Below are positions 50,442 to 59,277 of a stretch of 64,000 bases of DNA, piece by piece. A model generated the notes under the pieces. It had not been told where the DNA came from and did no database searches. It saw nothing but the letters and a program-made list of their open reading frames with translations. Position numbers and translations under genes: made by a program. Source of the stretch: Allobosea sp. OK403 (GTDB lineage: Bacteria; Pseudomonadota; Alphaproteobacteria; Rhizobiales; Beijerinckiaceae). Position 1 is the stretch's first letter. Every line of letters starts with the position of its first letter. The DNA lies in NCBI RefSeq assembly GCF_900113835.1, contig NZ_FOQV01000001.1:1054001-1118000 (forward strand), read 5' to 3'.

Positions 50442-51818
50442 TCAGGCGGCATTGGCCACGATGACGCGGTTTCGCCCGGCATCCTTGGCGCGGTAGAGCG
50501 CATCATCGGCGCGCTTCATCATCTCCGCCGCCGAGGCATCGCCCGCGCGCCGGCTCGAGACCCCGATCGAGACCGTCACCGTGATGGAGCGGGTGTTGCG
50601 GTGGATGCTGAAGGGCTCGGCCTCGACCCGCTCGCGGATACGCTCTGCAACTGCGCAGGCCGCGTCCAGAGAGGTATCCGGCAGCACCACGACGACCTCC
50701 TCGCCGCCCATCCGGGCGACCAGATCGATGCCGCGCGTGCAGGCGCGCACCCGATCGGCGAATTCGCGCAGCACCTCGTCGCCGGCATCATGCCCCCAGG
50801 TGTCGTTGACGACCTTGAAGCGATCGACATCGAGGACGAGCATGGCGAGCGAGCGGGCCCTGAGCGCCGATTCATCGAACATCGTGCCCATGCGGCTGTC
50901 CATGAAGCGGCGGTTGTGCAGGCCGGTGAGCTGATCCATCACCGCCATTTCCATGGACGACTGGACGCTGTCGCGCAGCCGCTCGGTAAAGCGCTTGCGG
51001 CGCACCTGCGTGCGTACGCGCGCCAAGAGCTCGTTGCGGTCGACCGGACGGATCAGGAAGTCATGGGCCCCAATCTCGAGGCCGCGCAGGATGCGGGTGC
51101 GATCCTCGGCCTCGCCCAGCATCAGCACCGAGACGTTGCGGGTGCGCTCGAGCGAGCGCAGCTGGCTGCAGATCCGCAGGCCGTCATAGGCCTTGAGGTC
51201 GAGACTGACGAGGACGCTGTCGTAGTCGCCCTCGGCGGCCCGCACCAGGGCCTGATGCGGGTCGGTCTCGATCTCGACGATGTGAAAGGCTGAAAGCGCG
51301 CTCGACAGCCGCTCGGTCACGGTTGGCCGGTCCTCGATCACCAGGATGCGGCCGTTCAGACCGGTCTCGGAGGCTGCGGCAGCAAGCGGGTCGGCGATGC
51401 CGAGTCGGCGCGAGGCGAAAGCGCGGTTGCGCAACTCGTCCGTAACGGATTTCAAGCGCACAAGGCTGCGCACGCGGGCAAACAGCGCTGTGTCGTCCAG
51501 CGGCTTGGTCAGAAAATCGTCAGCCCCGGCATCCAGCCCCTTCAGGCGGTCGCCGGGCTGGTCAAGCGCCGTCACCATCACGACCGGGATATGGGCGGTG
51601 GTCGCGCCGTTCTTCAAACGCCGGCAGACCTCAAAGCCGTCCATGCCCGGCATCATCACGTCGAGCAGGACGATGTCCGCCTCGCCGCGTTCGCAGATCG
51701 CCAGCGCCTCGATTCCGTTCAGCGCGGTCACGACGTCGAAGTACTCCGCTGAAAGCTTCGCCTCCAGCAGCTTCACATTGGTGACGATGTCGTCGACGAC
51801 GAGGACACGGGCTGACAT
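50442..51818 (-). CDS. pleD: PleD-type response regulator diguanylate cyclase
   Basis: Makes cyclic di-GMP when phosphorylated; a cell-cycle and polar-development regulator. The 458-residue protein has REC1 (VLVVDD, acceptor Asp53), a second adaptor REC domain (about 150-265), and a GGDEF domain with the active site GGEEV (RMGGEEVVVVLPDTS). RGID five residues upstream of GGEEV is the RxxD inhibitory c-di-GMP site. It follows divK on the same strand (18-bp gap), as in Caulobacter. Confidence 0.95.
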   Translation of the reverse strand: MSARVLVVDDIVTNVKLLEAKLSAEYFDVVTALNGIEALAICERGEADIVLLDVMMPGMDGFEVCRRLKNGATTAHIPVVMVTALDQPGDRLKGLDAGADDFLTKPLDDTALFARVRSLVRLKSVTDELRNRAFASRRLGIADPLAAAASETGLNGRILVIEDRPTVTERLSSALSAFHIVEIETDPHQALVRAAEGDYDSVLVSLDLKAYDGLRICSQLRSLERTRNVSVLMLGEAEDRTRILRGLEIGAHDFLIRPVDRNELLARVRTQVRRKRFTERLRDSVQSSMEMAVMDQLTGLHNRRFMDSRMGTMFDESALRARSLAMLVLDVDRFKVVNDTWGHDAGDEVLREFADRVRACTRGIDLVARMGGEEVVVVLPDTSLDAACAVAERIRERVEAEPFSIHRNTRSITVTVSIGVSSRRAGDASAAEMMKRADDALYRAKDAGRNRVIVANAA

Positions 51819-51836
51819 GGTTTTGCTTTCGAAGCC

Positions 51837-52208
51837 TCAGGCTGGGCCAGCGTAGGCGCGGACCGTCTCCAAGAATTTTGCCACCGAGATCGGCTTGGAG
51901 AGGTAAGCCTCGCAGCCTCCCTCGCGGATACGTTCTTCGTCACCCTTCATCGCAAAAGCCGTCACCGCGATAACAGGGATAGATTTGAGGGCATCATCCT
52001 CCTTGATCCATTTGGTGACCTCGAGCCCCGAAACCTCGGGAAGCTGGATGTCCATCAAAATCAGATCGGGATGATGCGTGCGCGCGAGTTCGATCGCCTC
52101 GATGCCATCGGCAGTCTTCAGCGTCGCATAGCCATGCGCTTCAAGCAAATCATTGAAGAGCTTCATGTTGAGCTCATTGTCCTCGACGATCAAAACCGTC
52201 TTCATCAT
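51837..52208 (-). CDS. divK: Single-domain response regulator DivK
   Basis: Essential polarity and cell-cycle regulator, phosphorylated by PleC/DivJ-type kinases and controlling CckA through DivL in related bacteria. The 123-residue receiver has [20 protein letters not shown], acceptor Asp53 ([16 protein letters not shown]) and Lys in YLSKPISV. Starting at the ATG at 52208 puts the acceptor at 53, as in Caulobacter DivK; ATG at 52205 is also possible. It is followed by pleD. Confidence 0.95.
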   Translation of the reverse strand: MMKTVLIVEDNELNMKLFNDLLEAHGYATLKTADGIEAIELARTHHPDLILMDIQLPEVSGLEVTKWIKEDDALKSIPVIAVTAFAMKGDEERIREGGCEAYLSKPISVAKFLETVRAYAGPA

Positions 52209-52347
52209 GCCGCCCTTCAAACGCGCCACTGACAGGCAATCTCGATCCTGCCATCACAAGTTGGCGGCCTCATTCAAAGATTACGTTAGCATGAGAGCCG
52301 TTGACGAAACGCAAACCTGAAGCTCGATTCGGAAGGCAGCTCCCGCC

Positions 52348-52638
52348 ATGGCAAGATCCCTCTCCGTCGAGGACGCTGAAACTCTCGCGCTGCGCGCGCT
52401 GGGCTTCCTCGCTGCAGATCCGGCGCGTCTGGAGCCGTTTCTGGCGCAAACCGGCCTCGGCCCCTCGAATCTGCGGGCTGCGGCGCAAGAGCCCGGTTTC
52501 CTCGCCGCAGTGCTCGACCATCTCGCCGGCAGCGATTCGCTACTGTTAGAGTTTGCCGGAAATTTAAGCTTGAATCCGGAAATTATCGCGCAGGCGCGCG
52601 GTCGGCTCGCCGGGCCGCAAATGGACGAGGCGCCGTGA
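52348..52638 (+). CDS. DUF3572 family protein
   Basis: The 96-residue helical protein has the family pattern [23 protein letters not shown] and [20 protein letters not shown]. Function unknown, but it is restricted to alphaproteobacteria and usually adjacent to divK or dinB. The ATG at 52348 has GGAAGGCAGC upstream. It overlaps dinB by 4 bp (GTGA) and is divergent from divK. Confidence 0.87.
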   Translation: MARSLSVEDAETLALRALGFLAADPARLEPFLAQTGLGPSNLRAAAQEPGFLAAVLDHLAGSDSLLLEFAGNLSLNPEIIAQARGRLAGPQMDEAP

Positions 52639-53993
52639 CCGACAGGGCCGCCCAGCTCGCGCGGCGCGTGCTCTGCCGCGATTGCCTCATCGATCATGAG
52701 GAGGCAATCGCGGCGCTGCGCCGCTGCCCGGCTTGCGGCTCACCCCGGCTGCTGCGCCACCCCGAGCGCGATACCTTAAGCCTCGCCCATATCGACTGCG
52801 ACGCCTTCTATGCAGCGATCGAGAAGCGCGACGATCCTACGCTACTCGACAAGCCGGTGATCATCGGCGGCGGCAAGCGCGGCGTGGTCTCGACGGCCTG
52901 CTATATCGCCCGGACCTATGGCGTGCGTTCGGCAATGCCGATGTTCAAGGCGCTGGAGGCCTGCCCCGAGGCGGTGGTCGTCAAGCCGAACATGGCGAAA
53001 TATGTCGCGGCCGGGCGCGAGGTCCGGCGATTGATGCAGGAGCTGACGCCACTGGTCGAGCCGCTCTCGATCGACGAGGCCTTTCTCGACCTCGCCGGAA
53101 CCGAGCGCCTGCATCACGCCAGCCCCGCCATCACGCTCGCGCGCTTCGCCAAGCGGATCGAAGGCGAGGTCGGGATCAGCATCTCCGTCGGCCTGTCCTA
53201 TGCCAAGTTCCTGGCCAAGGTCGCCTCCGACATGGACAAGCCGCGCGGTTTCTCCGTGATCGGGCGGGCGGAGGCCGTCGCTTTTCTGGCGAGGAAGCCG
53301 GTCAGCCTCATTCCCGGCGTCGGCCAGGCAAGCGCGGCCAAGCTCGCCGAATCCGGCTTCCGCCTGATCGGTGATCTGCGCGAAGCGCCGATCGACAAGC
53401 TCTTCCGCCTGGCCGGCAAGGATGGGCCGCGGCTGAAGAAGCTCGCCAACGGCATCGACGAGCGCCAGGTCACGCCCGACCGCGAAACCAAGAGCGTTTC
53501 CAGCGAAACCACACTCGACACCGACCTGTCGCGTTTCGAGGATCTCGAGCCGGTGCTGTGGCGGCTCTGCGAGAAGACCTCGAAACGCCTCAAGGCCCAG
53601 GCTCTCGCCGGCCGGACCATCACGATGAAGCTGAAGACGGCGGATTTTCACGCGATTACACGCGCCAGCCGCCTGCCGGAACCAACACAATTGGCAGCCA
53701 GGCTGTTCGCCGCCGGACGTGACCTGCTCAGGCGCGAATGCAACGGCCAGCGCTACCGGCTGATCGGCATCGGCGCGAGTGACTTCAGCGCGCCCGAGGA
53801 AGCCGACCATGGCGACCTCGCCGATGTCGCGACGCCCAGGCTGAAGGCGATGGAAGGCGCGCTCGACGCGCTGCGCGCCCGCTTCGGCGATGCGTCGATC
53901 GGCAAGGGCCTCAGTCTGCGCGGGCCGCAGCGGGCCAGCGGCGCGAGCGCTACTTCGCGCAATCCTGCTTCGGAAGAAGATCCAGACGCGTGA
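52635..53993 (+). CDS. dinB: DNA polymerase IV with N-terminal zinc-ribbon-like extension
   Basis: Translesion polymerase of the Y family. The 452-residue protein has a first ~45 residues with two CxxC pairs (CRDC and CPAC), then the catalytic domain: [17 protein letters not shown] (Asp in DCDAF), YGVRSAMP, and SIDEAFLD with the metal-binding DE. The thumb HhH ([17 protein letters not shown]) and little-finger domains follow. The GTG start overlaps DUF3572. Its last 44 bp overlap, tail to tail, the end of the eipB gene on the other strand. E. coli DinB has 351 residues and no N-terminal zinc element. Confidence 0.94.
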   Translation: MTDRAAQLARRVLCRDCLIDHEEAIAALRRCPACGSPRLLRHPERDTLSLAHIDCDAFYAAIEKRDDPTLLDKPVIIGGGKRGVVSTACYIARTYGVRSAMPMFKALEACPEAVVVKPNMAKYVAAGREVRRLMQELTPLVEPLSIDEAFLDLAGTERLHHASPAITLARFAKRIEGEVGISISVGLSYAKFLAKVASDMDKPRGFSVIGRAEAVAFLARKPVSLIPGVGQASAAKLAESGFRLIGDLREAPIDKLFRLAGKDGPRLKKLANGIDERQVTPDRETKSVSSETTLDTDLSRFEDLEPVLWRLCEKTSKRLKAQALAGRTITMKLKTADFHAITRASRLPEPTQLAARLFAAGRDLLRRECNGQRYRLIGIGASDFSAPEEADHGDLADVATPRLKAMEGALDALRARFGDASIGKGLSLRGPQRASGASATSRNPASEEDPDA

Positions 53994-54801
53994 GCGTGCC
54001 GCGCAGGGCGAAGCTGCCATAGTCGAGCTTGATCGCGCCGGTCACGCCATTCTCATAAAGCTCGAAGGAAATGGTGTAAGATGGCGTGGTCTCACCGGAA
54101 TCGACCTTGAAATAAGAGATCGACACCGGCCAACGCGCCAACGTCTCGAACTCCGGCCGCTGCAGCGGCGCCTCGGAGGGCTTGGTCTCGATCCGCTTCC
54201 CGATGACCGAGAGCGTGTCATAGACCTCCTTGCCGCTATTGGCGCCGTCATAGAGGCGCACGTTCAGCGTGGTCTTGCCGGCGCGCGCGGCCTCGATCAC
54301 CGCCTTCATCTGCGCGTTCGGGAACAGGGCGTCCGTCGTCTGGCGCACCGTCTCGGGCTTGGGCGCGTTGAGCTTGATCTCGTAGCCGCCACCGGATTTC
54401 TGAACCGAACCGTCGACGATCTCGGCCGGCGCGCCGCCAGCCGAGCTTTCGGTCTTGAAGCGGTAGCTCGCGCCGTCGCCTGCCTCGAAGCTCGTCGTGC
54501 GCGCATCGATGGTGCGCGGGCCGCCTTCGCTGCTGCTCACCTGCGTGACCTGGCGGAAGGAGAGCACGTAACCCTCGCAGGCATCGCCGGTGAAATCGAA
54601 GGCGATGCGGCCGCGCGCGGCCTCGATGCTGGTGGCGGGTTTGTCGTCGTCGAGCACGAGATCATAGACTGCACGATGGGGCGCCAGAACCACGCGCCCG
54701 ACCGATTGGGGCTGGGCCGAGGCGCCGACGCTCGCCAGCACGGCGACCGTGCTCAGGATGCTCGCCAGGGTACTCGCAAGGCCAAATCCGTTCATGCTCA
54801 T
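53950..54801 (-). CDS. eipB: EipB-family (DUF1849) periplasmic envelope-integrity protein
   Basis: The 283-residue protein has a signal peptide ([20 protein letters not shown]) and the DUF1849 pattern [41 protein letters not shown], plus cysteines at CEGY and the C-terminal QDCAK. In Brucella EipB is a beta-spiral periplasmic protein needed for cell-envelope integrity. The ATG at 54801 is used; ATG at 54795 is an alternative. The 3' end overlaps dinB by 44 bp on the opposite strand. Confidence 0.88.
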   Translation of the reverse strand: MSMNGFGLASTLASILSTVAVLASVGASAQPQSVGRVVLAPHRAVYDLVLDDDKPATSIEAARGRIAFDFTGDACEGYVLSFRQVTQVSSSEGGPRTIDARTTSFEAGDGASYRFKTESSAGGAPAEIVDGSVQKSGGGYEIKLNAPKPETVRQTTDALFPNAQMKAVIEAARAGKTTLNVRLYDGANSGKEVYDTLSVIGKRIETKPSEAPLQRPEFETLARWPVSISYFKVDSGETTPSYTISFELYENGVTGAIKLDYGSFALRGTLTRLDLLPKQDCAK

Positions 54802-54997
54802 GACACTTGCCGCTCTGCTAGGTGATCGAATAGGTGCTCGAATGAATCTAGGTGCATTGCAGCAGTGGCGCAAACAAGGCGTAAAGCCGCCCTCGTGAAC
54901 GCCGGTCCGAGCCGCCTTGCGAGCATATCGAGGCCGCTTGCGGCTTGCACGGCCATCGGCCATGAAGGTTTCATTCCATTAAGCCGGAGCACGCCCC

Positions 54998-55468
54998 ATG
55001 AGCGCGATCGAAGCCAAGCTTGCCGAACTCGGCATCACCCTGCCCTCGCCGGCCGCCCCGGTCGCGAATTACGTGCCCTATGTCATCACTGGCAAGCTGC
55101 TGGTGATCTCCGGCCAGCTCTGCTTCGGGCTGGATGGCAAGCTCTCCGACAGCCACAAGGGCAAGCTAGGCGCCGAGATCTTCAACGAGGCCGGCATCGA
55201 GGCGGCGCGACTCTGCGCCATCAACGTGCTGGCGCAAGCCAAGGCCGCGCTCGGCGATCTCGACCGGATCACCCGCTGCGTGCGCCTCGGCGGCTTCATC
55301 AATGCGATGCCGCATTTCGCGGGCCTGCCAGCGATCATGAACGGCGCCTCGGATTTGATGGTCGAGGTGCTCGGCGACAAGGGCCGCCATGCCCGCTCGA
55401 CCATCGGCGTCGCCGAGCTCCCGGCCGACGCCGCCGTCGAAGTCGAGGCGATGTTCGAGATCGCGTGA
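54998..55468 (+). CDS. RidA/YjgF-family protein
   Basis: The 156-residue protein is of the RidA superfamily, which deaminates reactive enamine/imine intermediates. Features are NYVPYVITGKLLVISGQLCFG, and the C-terminal block RSTIGVAELPADAAVEVEAMFEIA with the conserved Arg that binds carboxylates (in GRHARSTIG). It resembles the COG0251 subgroup that starts SAIEAKLAELGI. The first gene of a run of four closely coupled genes (54998-58263). Confidence 0.92.
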   Translation: MSAIEAKLAELGITLPSPAAPVANYVPYVITGKLLVISGQLCFGLDGKLSDSHKGKLGAEIFNEAGIEAARLCAINVLAQAKAALGDLDRITRCVRLGGFINAMPHFAGLPAIMNGASDLMVEVLGDKGRHARSTIGVAELPADAAVEVEAMFEIA

Positions 55469-56232
55469 TGGTGCGGCTTGCGACATCCGGACTCGGCTGG
55501 CTCGTCGCCCGGCCGATCGCGCATCGCGGCCTGCATGATGCGAAGGTCGGGCTGATCGAGAACAGCCTGTCCGCAGCCGAGGCCGCCATCGCTGGCGGCT
55601 TCGGCATCGAATGCGACGTCCAGCTCAGCGCTGACGGCGAGGCGATGGTGTTTCACGATTTCGTGCTCGACCGACTGACGGCCGAGACCGGGCTCGTCAA
55701 CGCGCGGAGCGCGCAGGCTCTGGCCGAAATCGCCCTGACGGACAGCAGTGACCGCATTCCGACGCTGAACACCTTTCTCGATGCGGTCGCGGGACGTGTG
55801 CCGCTGGTGATCGAGGTCAAGAGCCGCTTCGACGGTGCTCTCGCTTTGGCGCAGCGCACGGCCGAGATCGTCAACCAGCGCTCCGGCCAGCCGATCGTGC
55901 TGAAATCCTTCGACCCCGTGATCGTCACGGCATTGCGCAAACTCGCACCCGGCATCCCGCGCGGAATCGTGGCGATGAGCGACTATTCCTATCCCGACTA
56001 TGATCACCTCGACGCCACCCAGAAACATGCGCTGGCCAATCTGCTGCATTTCGGCGAGAGCCAGCCGGATTTTTTGTCCTGGAAGGTTGCTGATTTGCCG
56101 AGCGCGGCTCCCTATCTCTGTCGGGAGGCGTTGGGCCTGCCGGTGATGAGCTGGACGGTGCGCAACGCTCAGGATCGCGAGCGGGCCGCATTGCATGCCG
56201 ACCAGATGGTCTTCGAGGGCTTCAAACCTTGA
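55468..56232 (+). CDS. Glycerophosphodiester phosphodiesterase family protein
   Basis: Hydrolyses glycerophosphodiesters to glycerol 3-phosphate and an alcohol. The 254-residue TIM-barrel enzyme has IAHRGLHD (catalytic His), ENSLSA, GIECDVQLSADG (metal ligands Glu and Asp) and VFHDFVLDRLT (second catalytic His). No signal peptide is evident. The ATG at 55468 overlaps the RidA stop (TGATG). It is coupled to the acetyltransferase gene downstream by a TTGA overlap. Confidence 0.93.
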   Translation: MVRLATSGLGWLVARPIAHRGLHDAKVGLIENSLSAAEAAIAGGFGIECDVQLSADGEAMVFHDFVLDRLTAETGLVNARSAQALAEIALTDSSDRIPTLNTFLDAVAGRVPLVIEVKSRFDGALALAQRTAEIVNQRSGQPIVLKSFDPVIVTALRKLAPGIPRGIVAMSDYSYPDYDHLDATQKHALANLLHFGESQPDFLSWKVADLPSAAPYLCREALGLPVMSWTVRNAQDRERAALHADQMVFEGFKP

Positions 56233-57485
56233 GTGTTGACGGACGCGACGACCTCAGGGTGCGCGTCGCGACGTCTTTGAAGACCGTGCCCGCCGCCGCA
56301 TGGAACGCCTGCGCCAATCCGTTCGCGCTGCGCACCGCCATGGCCGCGACATCCCCGGCCCCGGCCTGCCAGGATCCCGCTTCCGCATCAGTGATCGACG
56401 AGGACAATCCCTTCGTCTCACATGCCTTTCTGCTTGCCCTGGAGGAGAGCGGTTGCGTCGGCAGCCGTTCCGGCTGGTCTCCGGCCTATCTGCTGGTCGA
56501 GGATGCGCAAGGCACGCTGCTGGCGGCGGCGCCAAGCTTCCTCAAGAGCCACAGCCAGGGCGAATATGTCTTCGACCATGCCTGGGCCGACGCCTATGAG
56601 CGCGCCGGCGGGCGCTACTACCCCAAGCTTCAGCTCGCAGCCCCCTTCACACCCGCGACCGGGCCGCGCCTGCTGGTCGCGGACGGCCTGCGCGCCGATG
56701 AGGCTCGCGCCGGGCTGATCGCCGGGCTGGAAGCATTGCGCGGGCAAGCGAACGCCTCCTCGGTCCATGTCACCTTCGCCCAGGAGCCCGACATCGCGGC
56801 GCTGCGCGAGGCCGGCTATCTGGAGCGGCACGATCTTCAGTTTCACTGGCGCAACGAAGGCTTTGAAACCTATGACGATTTCCTGGGAACGCTGGCCTCG
56901 CGCAAGCGCAAGGCGCTGAAGCGCGAGCGGCGCGAGGCACTCTCAGCCGACATCACGGTCGAGGTCCTGTCCGGTTCCGACCTGACCGAAGCCGTCTGGG
57001 ACGACTTCCATTCCTTCTACGAGGATACCGGCTCGCGCAAATGGGGCCGGCCCTATCTCAACCGCGCCTTCTTCTCAGCGGTGGGGGCGGCGATGGGCGA
57101 GCGCATCGTGCTGATGATGGCCAGACGCGCTGGCCGCTATATCGCCGGCGCGATCAATTTCCGCGGCGCCAACATGCTTTATGGCCGCAACTGGGGCTGC
57201 ATCGAGGATCACCCCTTCCTGCATTTCGAGCTCTGCTACCATCAGGCGATCGACTATGCGATCGCCCACAAGCTCAGCCGCGTCGAGGCTGGCGCGCAGG
57301 GCGAGCATAAGCTCGCACGCGGCTACCGGCCGGTGCTGACGCGCTCGCTGCATCATCTTGCCGATCCCGGGCTTCGCCGCGCCGTCGCCGCCTATCTCGT
57401 CAATGAGCGCCAGCATATTGCGCAGGCGCGGGAGGCGCTTGCAGCGGAAAGCCCCTTCAGGAAAGGCGGGGGCGCCGATGACTGA
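56229..57485 (+). CDS. GNAT/FemAB-like acetyltransferase family protein (PF04339 type)
   Basis: The 418-residue protein is of the peptidogalycan biosynthesis/recognition type, related to FemAB and GNAT folds. Characteristic patterns are NPFVSHAFLLALEESGCVG, the middle RKRKALKRERREALSADIT, and GRNWGCIEDHPFLHFELCYHQ with QGEHKLARGYRP. Substrate unknown. The TTG at 56229 overlaps the stop of the previous gene; other in-frame starts lie only further in (GTG about codon 20). It overlaps the next gene by 8 bp. Confidence 0.85.
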   Translation: MSVDGRDDLRVRVATSLKTVPAAAWNACANPFALRTAMAATSPAPACQDPASASVIDEDNPFVSHAFLLALEESGCVGSRSGWSPAYLLVEDAQGTLLAAAPSFLKSHSQGEYVFDHAWADAYERAGGRYYPKLQLAAPFTPATGPRLLVADGLRADEARAGLIAGLEALRGQANASSVHVTFAQEPDIAALREAGYLERHDLQFHWRNEGFETYDDFLGTLASRKRKALKRERREALSADITVEVLSGSDLTEAVWDDFHSFYEDTGSRKWGRPYLNRAFFSAVGAAMGERIVLMMARRAGRYIAGAINFRGANMLYGRNWGCIEDHPFLHFELCYHQAIDYAIAHKLSRVEAGAQGEHKLARGYRPVLTRSLHHLADPGLRRAVAAYLVNERQHIAQAREALAAESPFRKGGGADD

Positions 57486-58263
57486 GGTTGCTTGCGCGGG
57501 TAGCGCCAGCCTCTTCTGCGACGATTCCGAACTCGGCTATCGCCGCAGCCTCACCGATTTCTCGGTGCCGTTAACGCTGGATGACAGCTATCGGCTCGCC
57601 CATCTGCCGCTCGTTGCGCCGAACCACCCGCGTGTCATCCCGTGGGTGGAGGGCAAGTTCTACGAGAGGGGGCGGCATCCACCGGTGTTCTCGCTTGTCC
57701 TGCCGGTTCCGGACGAGGCCTTGCGAGGGTCTGCCGCCTTTCTCGCTCTGGAGGCTGAGATCAAGGCCGCGCCCTTCGCTGCCAAGATCGCCTGGGATAT
57801 CCTGCCGCGCCGCAAGGACAGGCTGCATGCGACGATCTGCGGCTCGCTCGGGGCCGCTGCGGAGCCGACCATCGCAGACGAGACGCGGCGAGCGCTCTGC
57901 GCGATCCCGCCTTTCGCTGTCGAACTGCGCGGCCTGTTCTCGGGCAACGTCAATCGTGGCCGGCTCTATCTCGCCGCCTATCCGGAAAAGCGCGACGGCA
58001 TGAACATGCTGCAAGCCGTGCAGCAGGCCTTCGGACGCTCGCCCGGCGATCTCTGGCTGGTCGGCCTCTACAATCTGACGGACGATCTCGACGCCGGGGA
58101 GACCGCGGCGCTGGCGGATATCGTGATGCGCTGGCGGGACCGACCGCTGCTGCGTCTCAAGGCCACGGCGTTCGAAATCCTCGGCGCCTGCGACGATCTC
58201 GTGCTCGACAGCGTGGTCGAGGAGATTCTGCCGCTTGCGGCTGCGCACATCGCGACGGGTTGA
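57478..58263 (+). CDS. Protein of unknown function, possible 2H-phosphoesterase-like domain
   Basis: A 261-residue cytosolic protein; no family confidently recognised. A central stretch DRLHATICGSL (His-x-Thr) followed by FAVELRGLFSG and NRGRLYLAAYPEK is reminiscent of LigT-type 2H phosphoesterases, but a second H-x-T/S is not obvious. It is translationally coupled to the upstream acetyltransferase gene, so it may act in the same pathway. Confidence 0.6.
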   Translation: MTEVACAGSASLFCDDSELGYRRSLTDFSVPLTLDDSYRLAHLPLVAPNHPRVIPWVEGKFYERGRHPPVFSLVLPVPDEALRGSAAFLALEAEIKAAPFAAKIAWDILPRRKDRLHATICGSLGAAAEPTIADETRRALCAIPPFAVELRGLFSGNVNRGRLYLAAYPEKRDGMNMLQAVQQAFGRSPGDLWLVGLYNLTDDLDAGETAALADIVMRWRDRPLLRLKATAFEILGACDDLVLDSVVEEILPLAAAHIATG

Positions 58264-58321
58264 CGGCGCGGCGGGCGAGCCACAGGTTGCGCTCTCCCGC
58301 CTCCAGCCTGCCGGTCCCGTA

Positions 58322-58750
58322 ATGAGCGCCTACGATCCCTCCAACGTCTTCGCCAAGATCCTGCGCGGCGAATTGCCTTCCCACACGGTCTACGAGGACG
58401 CCGACACCATCGCGATCATGGACATCATGCCGCGTGCCGACGGGCATGTCCTGGTCGTCCCCAAGACGGCCTGCCGCAATGTCTTCGATGCGCCACCCGA
58501 GGCGCTGACATCCGTCGCCCTCAGCGTCCAGACGCTGGCGCGGGCGGTCAAATCAGCCTTCAACGCCGATGGCGTCACGATCCAGCAGTTCAACGAGGCG
58601 GCTGGCGGGCAGGTCGTGTTCCACCTGCATGTTCATGTCATGCCGCGCTTCGATGGCGTCGCGCTCAGGCCCCATACCGGCGCCATGGAAAAGCCCGATG
58701 TGCTGGCCGCTCATGCCGAAAAAATCCGGGCCGCGCTAAAAAATCCCTGA
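58322..58750 (+). CDS. HIT family protein
   Basis: The 142-residue nucleotide hydrolase or transferase of the Hint/HIT superfamily has FAKILRGELPSHTVYED at the N terminus and the histidine triad in VFHLHVHVMPRFDG (H-x-H-x-H). Closest in type to Hint-like purine nucleoside phosphoramidases. The ATG at 58322 is used. It is 58 bp after the preceding operon and just upstream of the ECF41-dependent unit. Confidence 0.93.
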   Translation: MSAYDPSNVFAKILRGELPSHTVYEDADTIAIMDIMPRADGHVLVVPKTACRNVFDAPPEALTSVALSVQTLARAVKSAFNADGVTIQQFNEAAGGQVVFHLHVHVMPRFDGVALRPHTGAMEKPDVLAAHAEKIRAALKNP

Positions 58751-58754
58751 GCGA

Positions 58755-58781
58755 TGTCACAACCATCGGCGCTGTCTCGTC
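58755..58781 (+). promoter_or_regulatory. Candidate ECF41 sigma-factor promoter
   Basis: TGTCACA (58755-58761), a 16-nt spacer, then CGTC (58778-58781) match the promoter type described for ECF41 sigma factors. It lies 31 bp upstream of the carboxymuconolactone decarboxylase-like start, so the sigma factor probably activates its own operon. Confidence 0.7.
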
Positions 58782-58812
58782 TTGCCTTCATCGAACCTCG
58801 ATGGAGACCAAG

Positions 58813-59277
58813 ATGACCCAACGCCTCAACGCCCTCCAGGCCGGCCCCGCCGCGATCGACGCCGTCCTGGCCCTGTCAAAATACACTCAGGACACCGGAC
58901 TGGAACACAGCCTGCTCGAACTGGTGAAGATGCGCGCCTCCCAGATCAACTCCTGCGCCTATTGCCTGCATATGCATGCGGCCGACGCCCGCAAAGCTGG
59001 AGAAAGCGAGGCGAGGCTTTACCTGCTCAGCGCTTGGGAGGAATCGGAACTCTACACCCCGCGCGAGCGCGCCGCGCTGGCCTGGACGGAGGCGCTGACA
59101 CGGCTTTCCCAGGGCGCCCCGAGCGACGAGGCCTTCGCCGAATTGCGTGAGCATTTCAGCGAGGTCGAATGCGTCAATCTTTCGGTGGCGATCGGTACGA
59201 TCAACCTCTGGAACCGCATCAATGCCGGCTTCCGCACCCGGCATCCGCAGGACCGCAGCCGGCTCGCCGCCGCATGA
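58813..59277 (+). CDS. Carboxymuconolactone decarboxylase / AhpD-like protein (ECF41 partner)
   Basis: The 154-residue helical protein has the AhpD-type redox motif CAYCLHMHAADARKAGE (CxxC near residue 50), implying peroxidase-like activity. ECF41 sigma genes are characteristically paired with a COE protein (carboxymuconolactone decarboxylase, oxidoreductase or epimerase) like this. The ATG at 58813 has GGAG 7 nt upstream; ATG at 58801 is less likely. It overlaps the sigma gene by 4 bp (ATGA). Confidence 0.92.
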   Translation: MTQRLNALQAGPAAIDAVLALSKYTQDTGLEHSLLELVKMRASQINSCAYCLHMHAADARKAGESEARLYLLSAWEESELYTPRERAALAWTEALTRLSQGAPSDEAFAELREHFSEVECVNLSVAIGTINLWNRINAGFRTRHPQDRSRLAAA

